From Dicyema japonicum (lineage: Eukaryota > Dicyemida > Rhombozoa > Dicyemidae): 64,000 bases of DNA. Under the pieces are notes generated by a model. The model was not told the origin of the DNA. It did no database searches and saw only the letters and a program-made list of their open reading frames with translations. Position numbers and translations under genes: made by a program. Numbering within the stretch: position 1 is the first letter of the stretch; the number at the start of each line of letters is the position of its first letter. The DNA lies in the NCBI GenBank assembly GCA_011109175.1, contig RDEW01000018.1, positions 555,304 through 619,303 on the forward strand. The letters run 5' to 3'. Shown here piece by piece: positions 37,178 to 46,989 of the stretch.

Positions 37178-37435
37178 TGGCCACGTGGCGCCATGTGGCT
37201 AGTTTGTCATAAATTATTTTCCTTTCTTCTGATGGCGTCATTGGATCCTTCTTACTGAGGAGACGCCCAATGCCTGGCCGCCATCAAGAGGATCCAACTA
37301 TTCTATTTCCCCGGGGACAATGTCGTTATCTGGAGACAAGTTCTGGAACGCTGGAACGAGTCAAAATCAAGGAGTTCGTTAGTTCAGTTACCCTTGGTCT
37401 TTGGAATAAATTTAATTTAATTTTTAATAGTGTTA
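37178..37435 (+). mobile_element. SINE3 copy with LINE A-like tail
   Basis: Head ggccacgtggcgccatgtgg, core ggcgtcattggatcc and gacgcccaatgcctggccg, then cgttatctggagacaagttc. Tail aaaATCAAGGag...acCCTTGGTctttgg; the stem ATCAAGG/CCTTGGT parallels GATCACG/CGTGGTC of LINE A with a compensated pair. It lies about 0.2 kb upstream of the arginase gene. Confidence 0.7.
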
Positions 37436-37469
37436 TAATTTATCAAACAGCTCTCGTGATTGAAAGCAT

Positions 37470-37659
37470 ATTTTTCTTCTCTTCTCACAGCCGAGACCTC
37501 GAGGATTCTATGACCCAAATCAAAAAATTGGATAATGCGATTAAATTTTTAACCACAATAGGCGATAACTGGCTAGCAACAAATACAATTAATATTAATT
37601 ACCATTTAATTTTCTATAAATATCTTAATTTTTTGAAAAAAATTAAAAATAACGAATAA
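37470..37659 (+). CDS. Possible small exon or protein of unknown function
   Basis: After an acceptor-like ttctcacag, an open frame reads DLEDSMTQIKKLDNAIKFL...DNWLATN, then becomes AT-rich and stops 3 bp before the arginase ATG. Not recognised. It could be upstream untranslated sequence of the arginase transcript. Confidence 0.2.
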
Positions 37660-37662
37660 ATT

Positions 37663-38821
37663 ATGTCAAGAAACGATACTATTGGCTATATTGGAGTACC
37701 AGCTGTCAAAGGACAGGTAATTGTATAATTTGACTATAAAAGCCAAGAATGGGGACGGAATATGGACCTTCTGATCTACGTGAGAGGGGTCTTGTGAAAA
37801 TTATTCAGAACTACAGTATTCTTGGTTAAGACTGTTTTAGGTCACAAAAATGTCGTTGATTACGGTGATTTGGAATTCGAAGAGTTTGAAAATGACCCAA
37901 TGGTGAAGTGTATCAAAAATCCACTCGCTGTGGGGACTGCTGGAAAATTGGTCATTTCTCTCCAATAATGTAGATTTCCCAAATGTGTCAAAAATCAACT
38001 AGTGAGAATGATCTGTCTGTTTTCATTGGTGGAGACCATTCGATGGCATGTGCGACAATTCATGGACATCTTCAAACAAATCCTGAAGCCTGTCTTATTT
38101 GGATAGATGCTCATGCGGATTTCAATGTTCCTCAAGAGTCTCCCACCAATAATTCACATGGAATGGTCATGAGCTTGATTGTTAATGAAACGAAAAAGTA
38201 TCTTAATCTCCCTGCTAGTTTTGACTGGCTCACACCTTGGTGAGGTTATAATTTAATATTACAGCATTCCGAGCGAAAGAGTGGCTTTTATTGGATATCG
38301 AGATCTTGACGAGTGCGAATCGTAACTTGAGTGGCGATAATTTTAGGTACTTCTCCCAAACTACAAAAGCCGCTGTATTTTCTATGCAAGAAGTGGAAAA
38401 GTATGGAATAGCCATGGTTTTGAATATGGCTCTTGATCACATAAACCCAAAGTAACAAGAAATATGATATTTTAGTCGAGACCGACCGATCATGTAAGCT
38501 GGGACGTTGATGCACTCGATCCAACATTTATCCATCAACTGGAACTGGAAGTAATTAGGTTAACCTATATTTTAGTCCCACATGGTCTAACAATGAGGGA
38601 AGCTTTATATATGGCTGAGGAATTGAATAATTTACGTATTAAATGATTTAAATTAAGATCTCGTTACTGCTATTGACTTTGTTGAGTACAATCCTAAGAT
38701 TGGGACACCCGAAGAAGTCGAACGAACAGCCAAAAATATTATTGATATTGTTAGACATTTCTTCGGAAGAAAACGTGCTGGCGTTTATAGACCCACCTTT
38801 ACTCCGAGATTTATTAATTAA
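37663..38821 (+). CDS. Arginase (ureohydrolase family)
   Basis: Hydrolyses arginine to ornithine and urea using two manganese ions. Nine exons joined by introns of 22-26 nt. Start MSRNDTIGYIGVP. Metal ligands all visible: FIGGDHSM, WIDAHADFN and SWDVDALDP. HGM of the substrate loop is kept (TNNSHGM where SGNxHG is usual), as are PHGLTMREALYM and DFVEYNPKIGTPEEV. The C-terminus is YRPTFTPRFIN, stop 38821. Two one-base gaps are needed (near 38452 at the exon end, and near 38528, acatttatcc for acattttatcc) to keep the conserved frame across DVDALDP-TFYPSTGTG; both are in short homopolymers and probably sequence errors. A 5'-truncated LINE follows the stop by about 60 bp. Confidence 0.93.
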
Positions 38822-38929
38822 TTTAATTACTAATTGGTGCTAACAAATATTTTTGGTGATTTAAATATTTTGTTCTTAATTTTTTATTATCAAAAAAGAA
38901 TAAATATTTTGGCCCAATATCTATTCTAA

Positions 38930-40140
38930 GTCCGGTCTCAAGGATCCTTGAAAGGCTTGTTTTGGAAAAAATACAAGACTCAATCTCAATACCTCCGACC
39001 CAGCACGGATTCCGGGATAACCATTCGACGACAACACACCTTACAACCCTCACACAATTCATTGCGGAAGGATTTAACTCCCCCAAACCACATCAGAGGA
39101 CAGTACTTATATCCGTGGACATCACAAAAGCGTTCGACTCAGTCCCCAGGAAACTCCTAACAAAGAAAATATACGAAACCAACATCCATCCGAACCTGAA
39201 ACTTTGGTTTGGAAACTTCCTAAATGGAAGACGAGCACAAGTGCTCTGCAACAACATCAAATCAAGATCTCGCTATTTCCCAAATGGAGTCCCTCAAGAC
39301 TCACCACTATCACCCCAACTCTTCAATCTCTACATAAACGACATGCCACAAACCTGTAATGAAAACTGTCTAATCCTCTCCTATGCCGACGATATCATTT
39401 TTGCCTTCAAGGACAGAAGCATTCAATCAGCGACTCAGTCCGCTCAACAAATGCTGACAAGTTGGAACTATGGCTCTCGAAGCGGAGACTCGACACAACA
39501 GCAACAAAGTCTTTTGTCACACTTTTTACCACCTACAAAAGACAGCTCTGTATCGAAAAAAGTCTTTATGAAGAACGAAGCTATCTCTATTAACAAAACA
39601 CCGAAGATTCTTGGAGTAACCTTTGATCAGGGACTCACCTTTATCCGGCATGTTGAAAACAGAGTAACTTCTGCTCTGAAAAAATGAGAATTTTAAAAGT
39701 GCTCTCAAAAATTTAGAGATCAAACTGGGATCCTTGCCACGATTTACAAACAATTTATCCGACCAACGATGACGTATGCAAGTCCTTCATGGGCAATACA
39801 AATGTCACGATCTTCCACATTGAATTTCTGCAATCGAGGAGACTGCAATAAGGTTAATTGGACCAGATCACAACATCCAACCTATTGAAAATTTTTTAAT
39901 TGAACTACAACGAAACTATTAAAGGAGGCTGTTCTACCGAGCTGCCCTCTATTCCAAATACTATCGAATTATCTACAATCATACAGAAATTTGAGCCGAT
40001 GCCATGTCCAATGAGAAGAGCTGTTCAGGATTCTCGACCCCGCCGGACTCGTCCTCACCTTTGTCGGTCTGGGATCACTTAGTTAGATAAGAACTTTTAT
40101 TTCTTTCTCTTTTGACCCAGTGATCCCGGGGTAATAATAA
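38930..40140 (+). mobile_element. 5'-truncated LINE (CR1/Jockey-like) with open RT frame
   Basis: An open frame of 241 codons (38962-39687) covers RT from TQHGFRDNHSTTT through SVDITKAFDSVPRKLL, FPNGVPQDSPLSPQLFNLYI and LILSYADDIIFA (catalytic YADD, about 39381) to the thumb (KTPKILGVTFDQGLTF). A frameshift follows at about 39690. The remaining C-terminus runs to 40070. Tail: GGGATCACT (40071-40079) pairs perfectly with AGTGATCCC (40119-40127), then taataataaaataata. One of the better preserved RT frames here. Confidence 0.8.
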
Positions 40141-40185
40141 AATAATAATATTTTGGATTGAGGTGGTGACGTCTTTCTTATATTT

Positions 40186-41530
40186 ATGTCTGAAAAACAC
40201 AAAAATTGCAACCTAAATGACTTCTCTCTTTTAACGTTCAATGTCAGAGGACTCTCTAGTGCATGGAAAAGAAAAGAACTCTGTGAAGACCTTTCAAAAT
40301 ATAAGATATCAATCGGATGTCTCCAAGAGACAAAAATATCGAAGGAGTTTGATGAACAACACGGAAAGTTTAAGTTAATCTTTCTGGGGGATCAAAACAT
40401 TACGGGCTTTGATTCACTGTAAGAAAGGACCTAGTCCGGGGCATATACCGTTACTGGACTATCAATGAAAGGTTGGGATTTTACAAATAACATTGGACGA
40501 TCATAACTTTCCGAAGAGCTATCTTACTATTATTAACACATATGCTCCACATAGTGGATGGATCGATAAAAAACCCGAGGAGATTGACGATTTTTATAAG
40601 AATCTGTATATGTCCATTCCAATTATGCAAATTCCACATTAATATTGATCGCCGGTGATCTTAATGCAAAATTTGGAAATCGAATCACTATAGAAGAATC
40701 ATTCATTGGAAGACATGGAATGGGAAAAAGGAACATTGCAGGAACCTTGTTAGTCAGCTTTTGTCAAGCAAATAACTTATTCCTTTGTAACACGGCCTTT
40801 ATGCACTCGGCAGACACAGGACAACTTGGCCAGGCAATAGAACTAAGTCTGACGGAAGCATTGCGAAAATCTACAATCAAATAGACTACATTATTTGCAG
40901 ACAAAAATACCGCAGTAATGTCATTGATGCTTGTGCTTATGGAGGGTCTATAATTGACAGCGATGGTTATTACCAAAATGTCCTTAAAGAAACTTATGGG
41001 TTTTCAAGGGATGAAAAAAAAGTGCAATGGACACACGGAACTGCGGGGAAGGGATACGTTATAGACCATCTAAAGAACAATACTATCCAGGGAGAGGAAT
41101 TCAAAAAATACCTGGATGAGGGATTGGAAGAAATATCAGTAGATTTGGCACCGCAAATTGCGTGGACCTTGGTCAAACAAAAGATCATGATTGCTGCGGA
41201 TATATCTAAAAGAGGAGTACGCAACTAATACATCCACTAAAGAAATAACCGATTTGAAATTCCTTGCTAATCAACAAAAGGCGATATGGATGCAATGTCT
41301 AAATACAGATGACAAAAATACGAAACAGCGGCTACAAAAGGAAAGAACAGTCATCAAAAAGAAAATAAGAAAAGCTGCACGTCGGATATTAAAAAACGAA
41401 ACAATTACTAAAATAGATAAAATCGAAGGCCTTAAAGACAATGCGAAGTTTTATGAAGCTGTCGGACAAATCAAAAAAACCAAGGAAAACACTGACTTTA
41501 CGAGATGAAGAAGGAATCTATGATTTTTAT
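40186..41530 (+). mobile_element. RTE-like LINE, 5' half (AP endonuclease and linker)
   Basis: Begins FSLLTFNVRGLSSAWKRKEL...IGCLQETKI, the start of an AP-type endonuclease, then IAGDLNAKFGN and FIGRHGMGKRN (about 40650-40730), a frameshifted IDYII block (about 40885), and the linker SRDEKK...RTVIKKKIRKAARR...DNAKFYEAVGQIKK. It stops abruptly after gatgaagaaggaa (41517), exactly where the family member at 25150-26800 continues into RT. Three frame breaks; 3'-truncated. Confidence 0.75.
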
Positions 41531-41854
41531 TTTTTCTAAAATAAAAATGACAATATTTTCAAATCCACAATTAATCGTTAATTATCATAACCCTATTAAA
41601 ATTTCTCACTTAATGTGACCTTTTCGCAACATCATTTACAATTTCATGATTCCACGTTGAGTCGGTTGTTGTCTAAATGACTGTAGTCTTTGGGACCAAG
41701 ACAGTCTCATTCTTAAGATTGTTGAAATCAATGATTTCCAAAGTGACCAAAAATCGTGGAAATAGCTGTTCCTAAGGGTCAGAAGAACAGTCACTCCATT
41801 CTTTCTCTAAGGAAATGTCAGTCCTTTGATGATACCAATTTGTTTTTAACAATA

Positions 41855-41980
41855 TTTCACGCTTGATGTGACAGTATTGCAACAGCATTTGTAATTTCAC
41901 ACTTAATGTGATGGTATTGCAACAGCATTTGTAATTTCACACTTAATGTGATGGTATTGCAACAGCATTTGTAATATCTC
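41855..41980 (+). repeat. 40-bp tandem repeat, about three copies
   Basis: The unit gtaatttcacacttaatgtg + atggtattgcaacagcattt occurs twice perfectly and at least once with changes (aatatttcacgcttgatgtgacag...). A more diverged relative lies at about 41600-41650 (ctcacttaatgtgacc...gcaacatcattt). Non-coding. Confidence 0.8.
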
Positions 41981-42367
41981 ATTTAAAATTATCATTTATT
42001 GACGATTACTTTAAAATTCATTAAAATTCTAAATCATAGCGTCAGAGGGAAACTTAATGGAAGATATCAGAGCCAGGAGAAAGAAGGTTTTCTATGCCCT
42101 CACTTGCCTGCAAATGTTTCTTTTTTTAACTGGTTCACCAAGGGTGGAATATTTTAATCGATGAGCAAAAAATAGATTTTATGAGCAAAGATAATCTTGT
42201 ACTTTCCAACTTCATATCTTGTTGAAAAAGGATACAGCTCACTTGATTATTTATTGAGAAGCGAGCGAAATAAATTAAATTATGAAATGATATTCGAAAT
42301 TTTTGTATGTGCGGAGATATCTCAAAATGAGAGGACTTAAATTATTACTTATTTATTAAAATAATTT

Positions 42368-42715
42368 TACAATGTGGCGAACAATTACATTGGCCTTCTA
42401 GCTGAACGTCTGAAGGTTGTGGGTTCAAATCCCAAAGATGGAATTTTTAGTTAAGGTCGATTCTTGTCAAACAGATCCCACCCGTGAGGCGACGAGTCTT
42501 TCTGTCACACTCAGTTGTTAAAAGGGATCTTCCTACCTTTCTCCTTGAGCAAATTCTCTGAAGATTGCATTATGAAAACTAATCCGCTAATGAATGAAGT
42601 GATGTTCGGGACCGTAGGACGTGGAACAAAAAATGAAAGAGGGAGGATTTACTTCTCCACCTCTCTTCGGAAGCGGAAGCCTGTACTGAAGTATTGGAAG
42701 ATGGATTTCATGCGT
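42368..42715 (+). mobile_element. SINE2 copy 3
   Basis: Head with a canonical B-box-like gtgggttcaaatcccaaag (42420), body gattcttgtcaaacagatccc, gaagattgcattatgaaaac and tctcttcggaagcggaagcc, as at 9905. Ends at the start of integrase remnant B. Confidence 0.65.
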
Positions 42716-43500
42716 TTGCCATTTTTTGTGGTTGGCTGTTTGTGTTTATTTCGCAGGAGATTTTGTCGTAGGAGATTTTGCGCTATCAAAAGAACTGTTA
42801 TTCGTCAAGTTGTAAATGACTGCAATGTTTGCAGTGCCTTTCAAGCAGTCCCTCTATCGAAAATGATGGTTTCGGATGACAAGAGTGGATAAAGCACATT
42901 CGAAAGGCTGTGTTTTTATACAAGCAAACGCCTCACTCATCCATAGGTAAATTTGTGCTTTTATTTTTTTGTAGGTGTTAGTCCGTTTCTGAGATATCGA
43001 GGGATTCCGGGCTACAAACCATTGTGAAAAATACTAGACGGTGAAGACAACACCGCTTAACGGAGCCAGACAGTGAAGACAGCTCCGAAATATATAGTAA
43101 AAATTTTTGTCTATAATTATACAAAAGGTGATTTGATTTTCCTCGTGTAGACTTGAATTCTCCTTATTATAACAGGATGAATAAAAAGATGGGAGTGCAT
43201 GGATCGAAATATGAATTTAACATTGGAGATAGTGTATTCAATTTATAATTACTTGAAAGGTTCGTATTCTGAAGGACTATGGGACCAATCCTTCACTACG
43301 TCTTCAAAGGTTTGAGCATCCCTATGGAGATGCTGTCACTATTGTTGCAAAATTGTCTAACAATTTTGTCAATGTTAAAGATAGTGAGGGTATCGTGAAG
43401 AAGGTGCATTCTAAACGCCTTAAAAAGATAATTATCAATAATTAGTTAATGTTTGCTTTGGATTAATTGATTATTTTATTTTCTGACAATGATTTACATT
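42716..43500 (+). mobile_element. Ty3/gypsy-type integrase remnant, copy B
   Basis: AIKRTVIRQVVNDCNVCSAFQ (about 42780) is the C-x2-C end of an integrase zinc domain. HIRKAVFLYKQTPHSSI (about 42900) and GVSPFLRYRGIPG (about 42975) are typical of the core end. They are joined across gtaaatttgtgc...tgtag (28 nt), which fits the local intron type. A C-terminal block (SEGIVKKVHSKRLKK) ends at about 43440. The core between 42880 and 42895 is deleted. Same family as copy A. Confidence 0.55.
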
Positions 43501-43619
43501 GATTTCAGCTATCAAGGTAACGTCTGTGGCTATATTATTACGATTGACTATACAGGAACTTGGAAATTAGGTCAACATGATATTATTAATATAATTTATG
43601 AAATATCCATTAAAATTAA

Positions 43620-44118
43620 TTAAGAATCTTTATTTCTGGCTGCTCGATTAATGATGACTATTTCTCGAATCATTAAACCACTCGTGATTACAATTGAAAC
43701 AGTTAAACCCAATAATGATGCCTAAAAAATATAATTAAATTACTGCAATAATAATTGCTAAAGGGTTCAGTTCATCAGATACTTTTTTAGACGTAATTGC
43801 CCAAATGGAAGCGAAAATATCAAATATGAAACATATCAAAAATAAAATTGTAGCCTAGATTTTATATTACTAAAACTGCTATCAATATTCCTTTTCTCTT
43901 ACTTCCAGTAAACACGAAGATTTGAATAATCGTAAAGGGAAGTGAAATCCCAAACTGAATAATTATAATAATTGAAGCAATGCTAACATTCTCGTAAAGG
44001 GCAATAACACAAGGTATAAGAATTATCTGTAAAACCTAAAACTTAAAAAATATAATACATTTATTAAGATCAGGAAAATGCCCAGAGCTGATATTAATTT
44101 ACTCCACAATATTTCCAT
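43620..44118 (-). CDS. Small four-helix membrane protein, unknown function
   Basis: Four exons joined by introns of 23, 22 and 22 nt (all gt...ag) give about 140 residues: MEILWSKLISALGIFLILIN, VLQIILIPCVIALYENV, SIIIIIQFGISLPFTIIQIF, GSKRKG, ATILFLICFIFDIFASIW, KKVSDELNP, then LLGLTVSIVITSGLMIREI and a polar end. Four hydrophobic segments of helix length are clear. The spacing is like small tetraspan (MARVEL-type) proteins, but there is no diagnostic motif. A decayed second copy lies just upstream (44868-45297), supporting that this is a genuine gene. Confidence 0.65.
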
Positions 44119-44569
44119 GTTATATAAAAAAATAATATAAATTAGAATATAAGTTTTATATATAAAAAATTTGTTTTATTAAGATATTAAATTTATTTTA
44201 ATCTTAATTTTTAATATCAAAAAAACACTAAACTGTATCCGGTCAGGGTCTCATCAAGACTGCGGGCTCGCAGGTTCTCATCCCAGCGGTGTCATTCTTC
44301 ACTTACCAAACTGGTTTGGAATGTCAATAATTGAAGTTGCTTGAATTTTACTTTAATACCTGGAAGTTAATAAAAAGGAATTGGCATGGAAAGTAAACAG
44401 GGGGATTAGAATTTCGCTATCTTAATCTCCTTATAACTTATAGTTAGCTAACGATCTCTTTTCCTAATAAAGCTGCGTCTTGTTGACCGAACATATGTTC
44501 TCTCTTAAAATTTTCTTTTTTTCGATAATTTTTTGAGCGTTTCAATAGCTCACTCAATATTGCATAAAA

Positions 44570-44767
44570 TTACAGTATAATAAGATTCTTCATAGTGTGA
44601 TAGGCGATCCGATACAGTTCATCAGGATCAGTGAGCTGCTTCCAAGTTAAACAAACATATTCTTCAATATGCTTGCTCCTAGCACAGCAAAGTTTATCAG
44701 GCTGATCGGGCAGCTTGATAGTCACTCTTAGCTTAAATATCACCATTGCCGCTATTCTTCTTACCAT
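44570..44767 (-). CDS. Unrecognised ORF
   Basis: Open frame MVRRIAAMVIFKLRVTIKLP...CARSKHIEEYVCLTWKQL between the two tetraspan copies. No family recognised. It could be a retroelement fragment. Confidence 0.2.
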   Translation of the reverse strand: MVRRIAAMVIFKLRVTIKLPDQPDKLCCARSKHIEEYVCLTWKQLTDPDELYRIAYHTMKNLIIL

Positions 44768-44867
44768 TGCCTATCCAGGAACTTGGAAATTTGGTCAATA
44801 TGATATTATTAATATAATTTTTTAAAACTAGACAAACTGAAATATCCATTAAAATTAATTAAGAATC

Positions 44868-45297
44868 ATTAATTACTGACTACTTCTCGATTAATGATGA
44901 CTATTTCTCGAATCATCAAACCACTCAAGGATCCAATTAAAACAGTTACAACCGTTACTGATACCTAAAAATAAATAATTAAATTACTGTAATAAATATT
45001 ATAAATCCATATATAATCTACTGAAAGCATAATTAACGTGACAGATGAGACAACATCACATACGAAAAATATCAAAATTACAGTTTTCTAGATTTTATAT
45101 TATTAAAACTGCTATCAATGTTTTTTATCGTATTTTCATTGAACTTGACGATGTAAACAATCGCAAAGACAATTAAAGTCAAAAAACTGAATAATTGTAA
45201 AAACTGAAGGAAACGTAGAATTTTGGGAAGCGATAAAGAATGACAGAGGAATTATTTCTAAACCCTAAAACTTAATAGAACTAAGCATATAATAGCT
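44868..45297 (-). pseudogene. Decayed copy of the four-helix membrane protein gene
   Basis: Aligns with 43620-44118 through the last three exons: TIIQF, a frameshifted second helix, intron gttttaataatataaaatctag, KTVILIFFVCDVVSSV, and the C-terminus LIGSLSGLMIREIVIINRE. Exon 1 is missing; a SINE3a copy starts where intron 1 should be (45298). At least one frameshift (near 45165). Confidence 0.65.
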
Positions 45298-45617
45298 GCG
45301 TGGCGCCATGTGGTGTTTCGTGGCTAGTTGGTTGAAATTTTTGTTTGATCGTCTGTTCCTCCTCTCTCTTCCTATTAGAGTGGCGTCATGTGATCCACCT
45401 GTCTTGGTAGCGCTCAGTGCCAGGCCGGCACGAAAAAGGATCATTTGCTCTCCCCCACTCCATTGAAGAGGTTTCCACAACTGCAAGTATGGACGTCTTT
45501 TACCCTTTATGCTGATTCTGGATGGACTCTGTTTCTGTAGAAGTGGAAACTGGATACACTTAATTAGTTGTTTACTTTAACTTCTTTCTCGGTGTATCCG
45601 GGTTAAAAAATAAATAA
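45298..45617 (+). mobile_element. SINE3a copy
   Basis: Head gctgcgtggcgccatgtgg and tggctagttggttg (A-box-like), core gtggcgtcatgtgatccac and tcagtgccaggccggcacg, tail GGATACACttaattag...ctttctcGGTGTATCCgggttaa. Closely similar to the copy at 55677. It disrupts the pseudogene's first intron. Confidence 0.75.
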
Positions 45618-45639
45618 TGTGGTCAACCAATTCAAAAAA

Positions 45640-46845
45640 TTCAAAAGGATTGGCAACGCCTAGAGGGCTTATAATCCAAAAATGAAAAATGAAATCTCAA
45701 AATCTCAGTTTTGTTTTCAGTTCTAGTACCTCATCAATTATTTCGTCTTCTTTTTCAGAATTCATAATTTCGTCTTCATCAATGAATTTTTTTTTCAGAA
45801 TTCTCCGATAGCACAATTTCGTCATGTTTATTAAGTATCGCTTCATTTTCATGGTATTGAATATCAAGGAATATTTCTACGTCCAGAGCGTCCAAAATGC
45901 CAGTTTTCCTAAAAATTTCAGTAATATTATTGCCTCAATCATTTGGAATGACCTCGATATCTTGTTTACGTAATTTATTGAAACAAGTTATAATTGTTTC
46001 AATTGCTACATCTTCCCATGCCATCCGTAGGAAAAAAATCATATCTTTTAAATTTAACTTTTTATAAGATTCATAAACTGAATTTTTTGTCTTCCAATAG
46101 TTGTGTCAGATATAACAATTTATGTTCATTAAAATAAGCTTTGAATGTATTAATGATTCCAATATCCATAAGTTGTATAAAGGCTGTATTATTTTTAGCA
46201 AAAAATAATATCTGAATGTTCTCCAATTTGGATTTTGTACAATGAGCAGGACAATTTTTCATTTTTTGATGGAACAATTCGTTATTTAATTTTATTAACT
46301 AATGATTAAAAATAAAACTGATCATACATGCTCTATCAGAGTGATAATAATTTATCGAACATTCATAATTATAATTTTTAAAACATCTGGGTACTTTAGA
46401 TTTTGAAATCATAACTGGCTTTAATTTATGGGTTTCAGTCACTTTTATAAATAACACTCCAAAATTTTTTTTTTTTTTTTTTTTTAAAGAACAAAAATTT
46501 ATTAACAATAAAATATTATTTATTAACTATGAGGGAGAGCGGCTGCTGACATCACGGAGTAAGCGTTTCCGCGAATAACAGCGATACCAATTCTTTGCCT
46601 CAGCCAGACCGCTTCCCGCAATATAAATAACACTCCAAAATAACCATAAAATTTTTTAAAAAACTTTCAAAAAAACTTTTATATTTGAAGTTAGGTATCA
46701 AGATTTATTGTGTTGCCTCTCATTTTGATAGACATATTCCTTATTTTGACCAGGATCTGTCTCAATTCGAAATATGAATGTCTCATTTCGATCAATATGT
46801 GTCTCATTTGACCTTTAAATGTCTCTTTGAATTTTTTATATCCAC
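45640..46845 (-). mobile_element. Tigger/pogo-like DNA transposon, copy 2
   Basis: Minus strand from 46845: gagaca motifs about every 21 bp (46838-46755), then KPVMISKSKVPRCFKNYNYE (about 46430), NTAFIQLMDIGIINTFKAYF (about 46170, the NTT..IQP.DQG..  region of the DDE domain) and FLRMAWEDVAIETI..CFNKLRK (about 46030). It ends in an acidic C-terminus by about 45700. Several catalytic stretches are lost. A processed retrocopy (46465-46621) interrupts it. Confidence 0.7.
46465..46621 (-). pseudogene. Processed retrocopy of an Sm-G-like mRNA 3' end
   Basis: On the minus strand: REAVWLRQRIGIAVIRGN...ALPHS then TAA, a 3' UTR with aataaa-type signals, and a 20-nt A tail. A perfect 19-bp direct duplication (tataaataacactccaaaa at 46446-46464 and 46622-46640) flanks it. 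5'-truncated and intronless. Related to but distinct from the exon at 33845-33965. Confidence 0.8.
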
Positions 46846-46989
46846 CAAATCGTGTTTTGCATATGCTCTAGGACGGAATCAGTTTATCTCGCCCATATTT
46901 TAAATTTCGTATCTTTATAATGTTTAGAAATTTCTCCAAGGTGATCTACAAATTCTTTATAATTTTCTTTATAATGTGATCTACATAAA

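Noticed and set aside
37178-37435. Upstream regulatory element of arginase
   Set aside because: Sequence matches the SINE3 family head, core and tail; no independent evidence for regulation.
41855-41980. Possible CRISPR array
   Set aside because: The 40-bp units are head-to-tail with no unique spacers; it is a simple tandem repeat.
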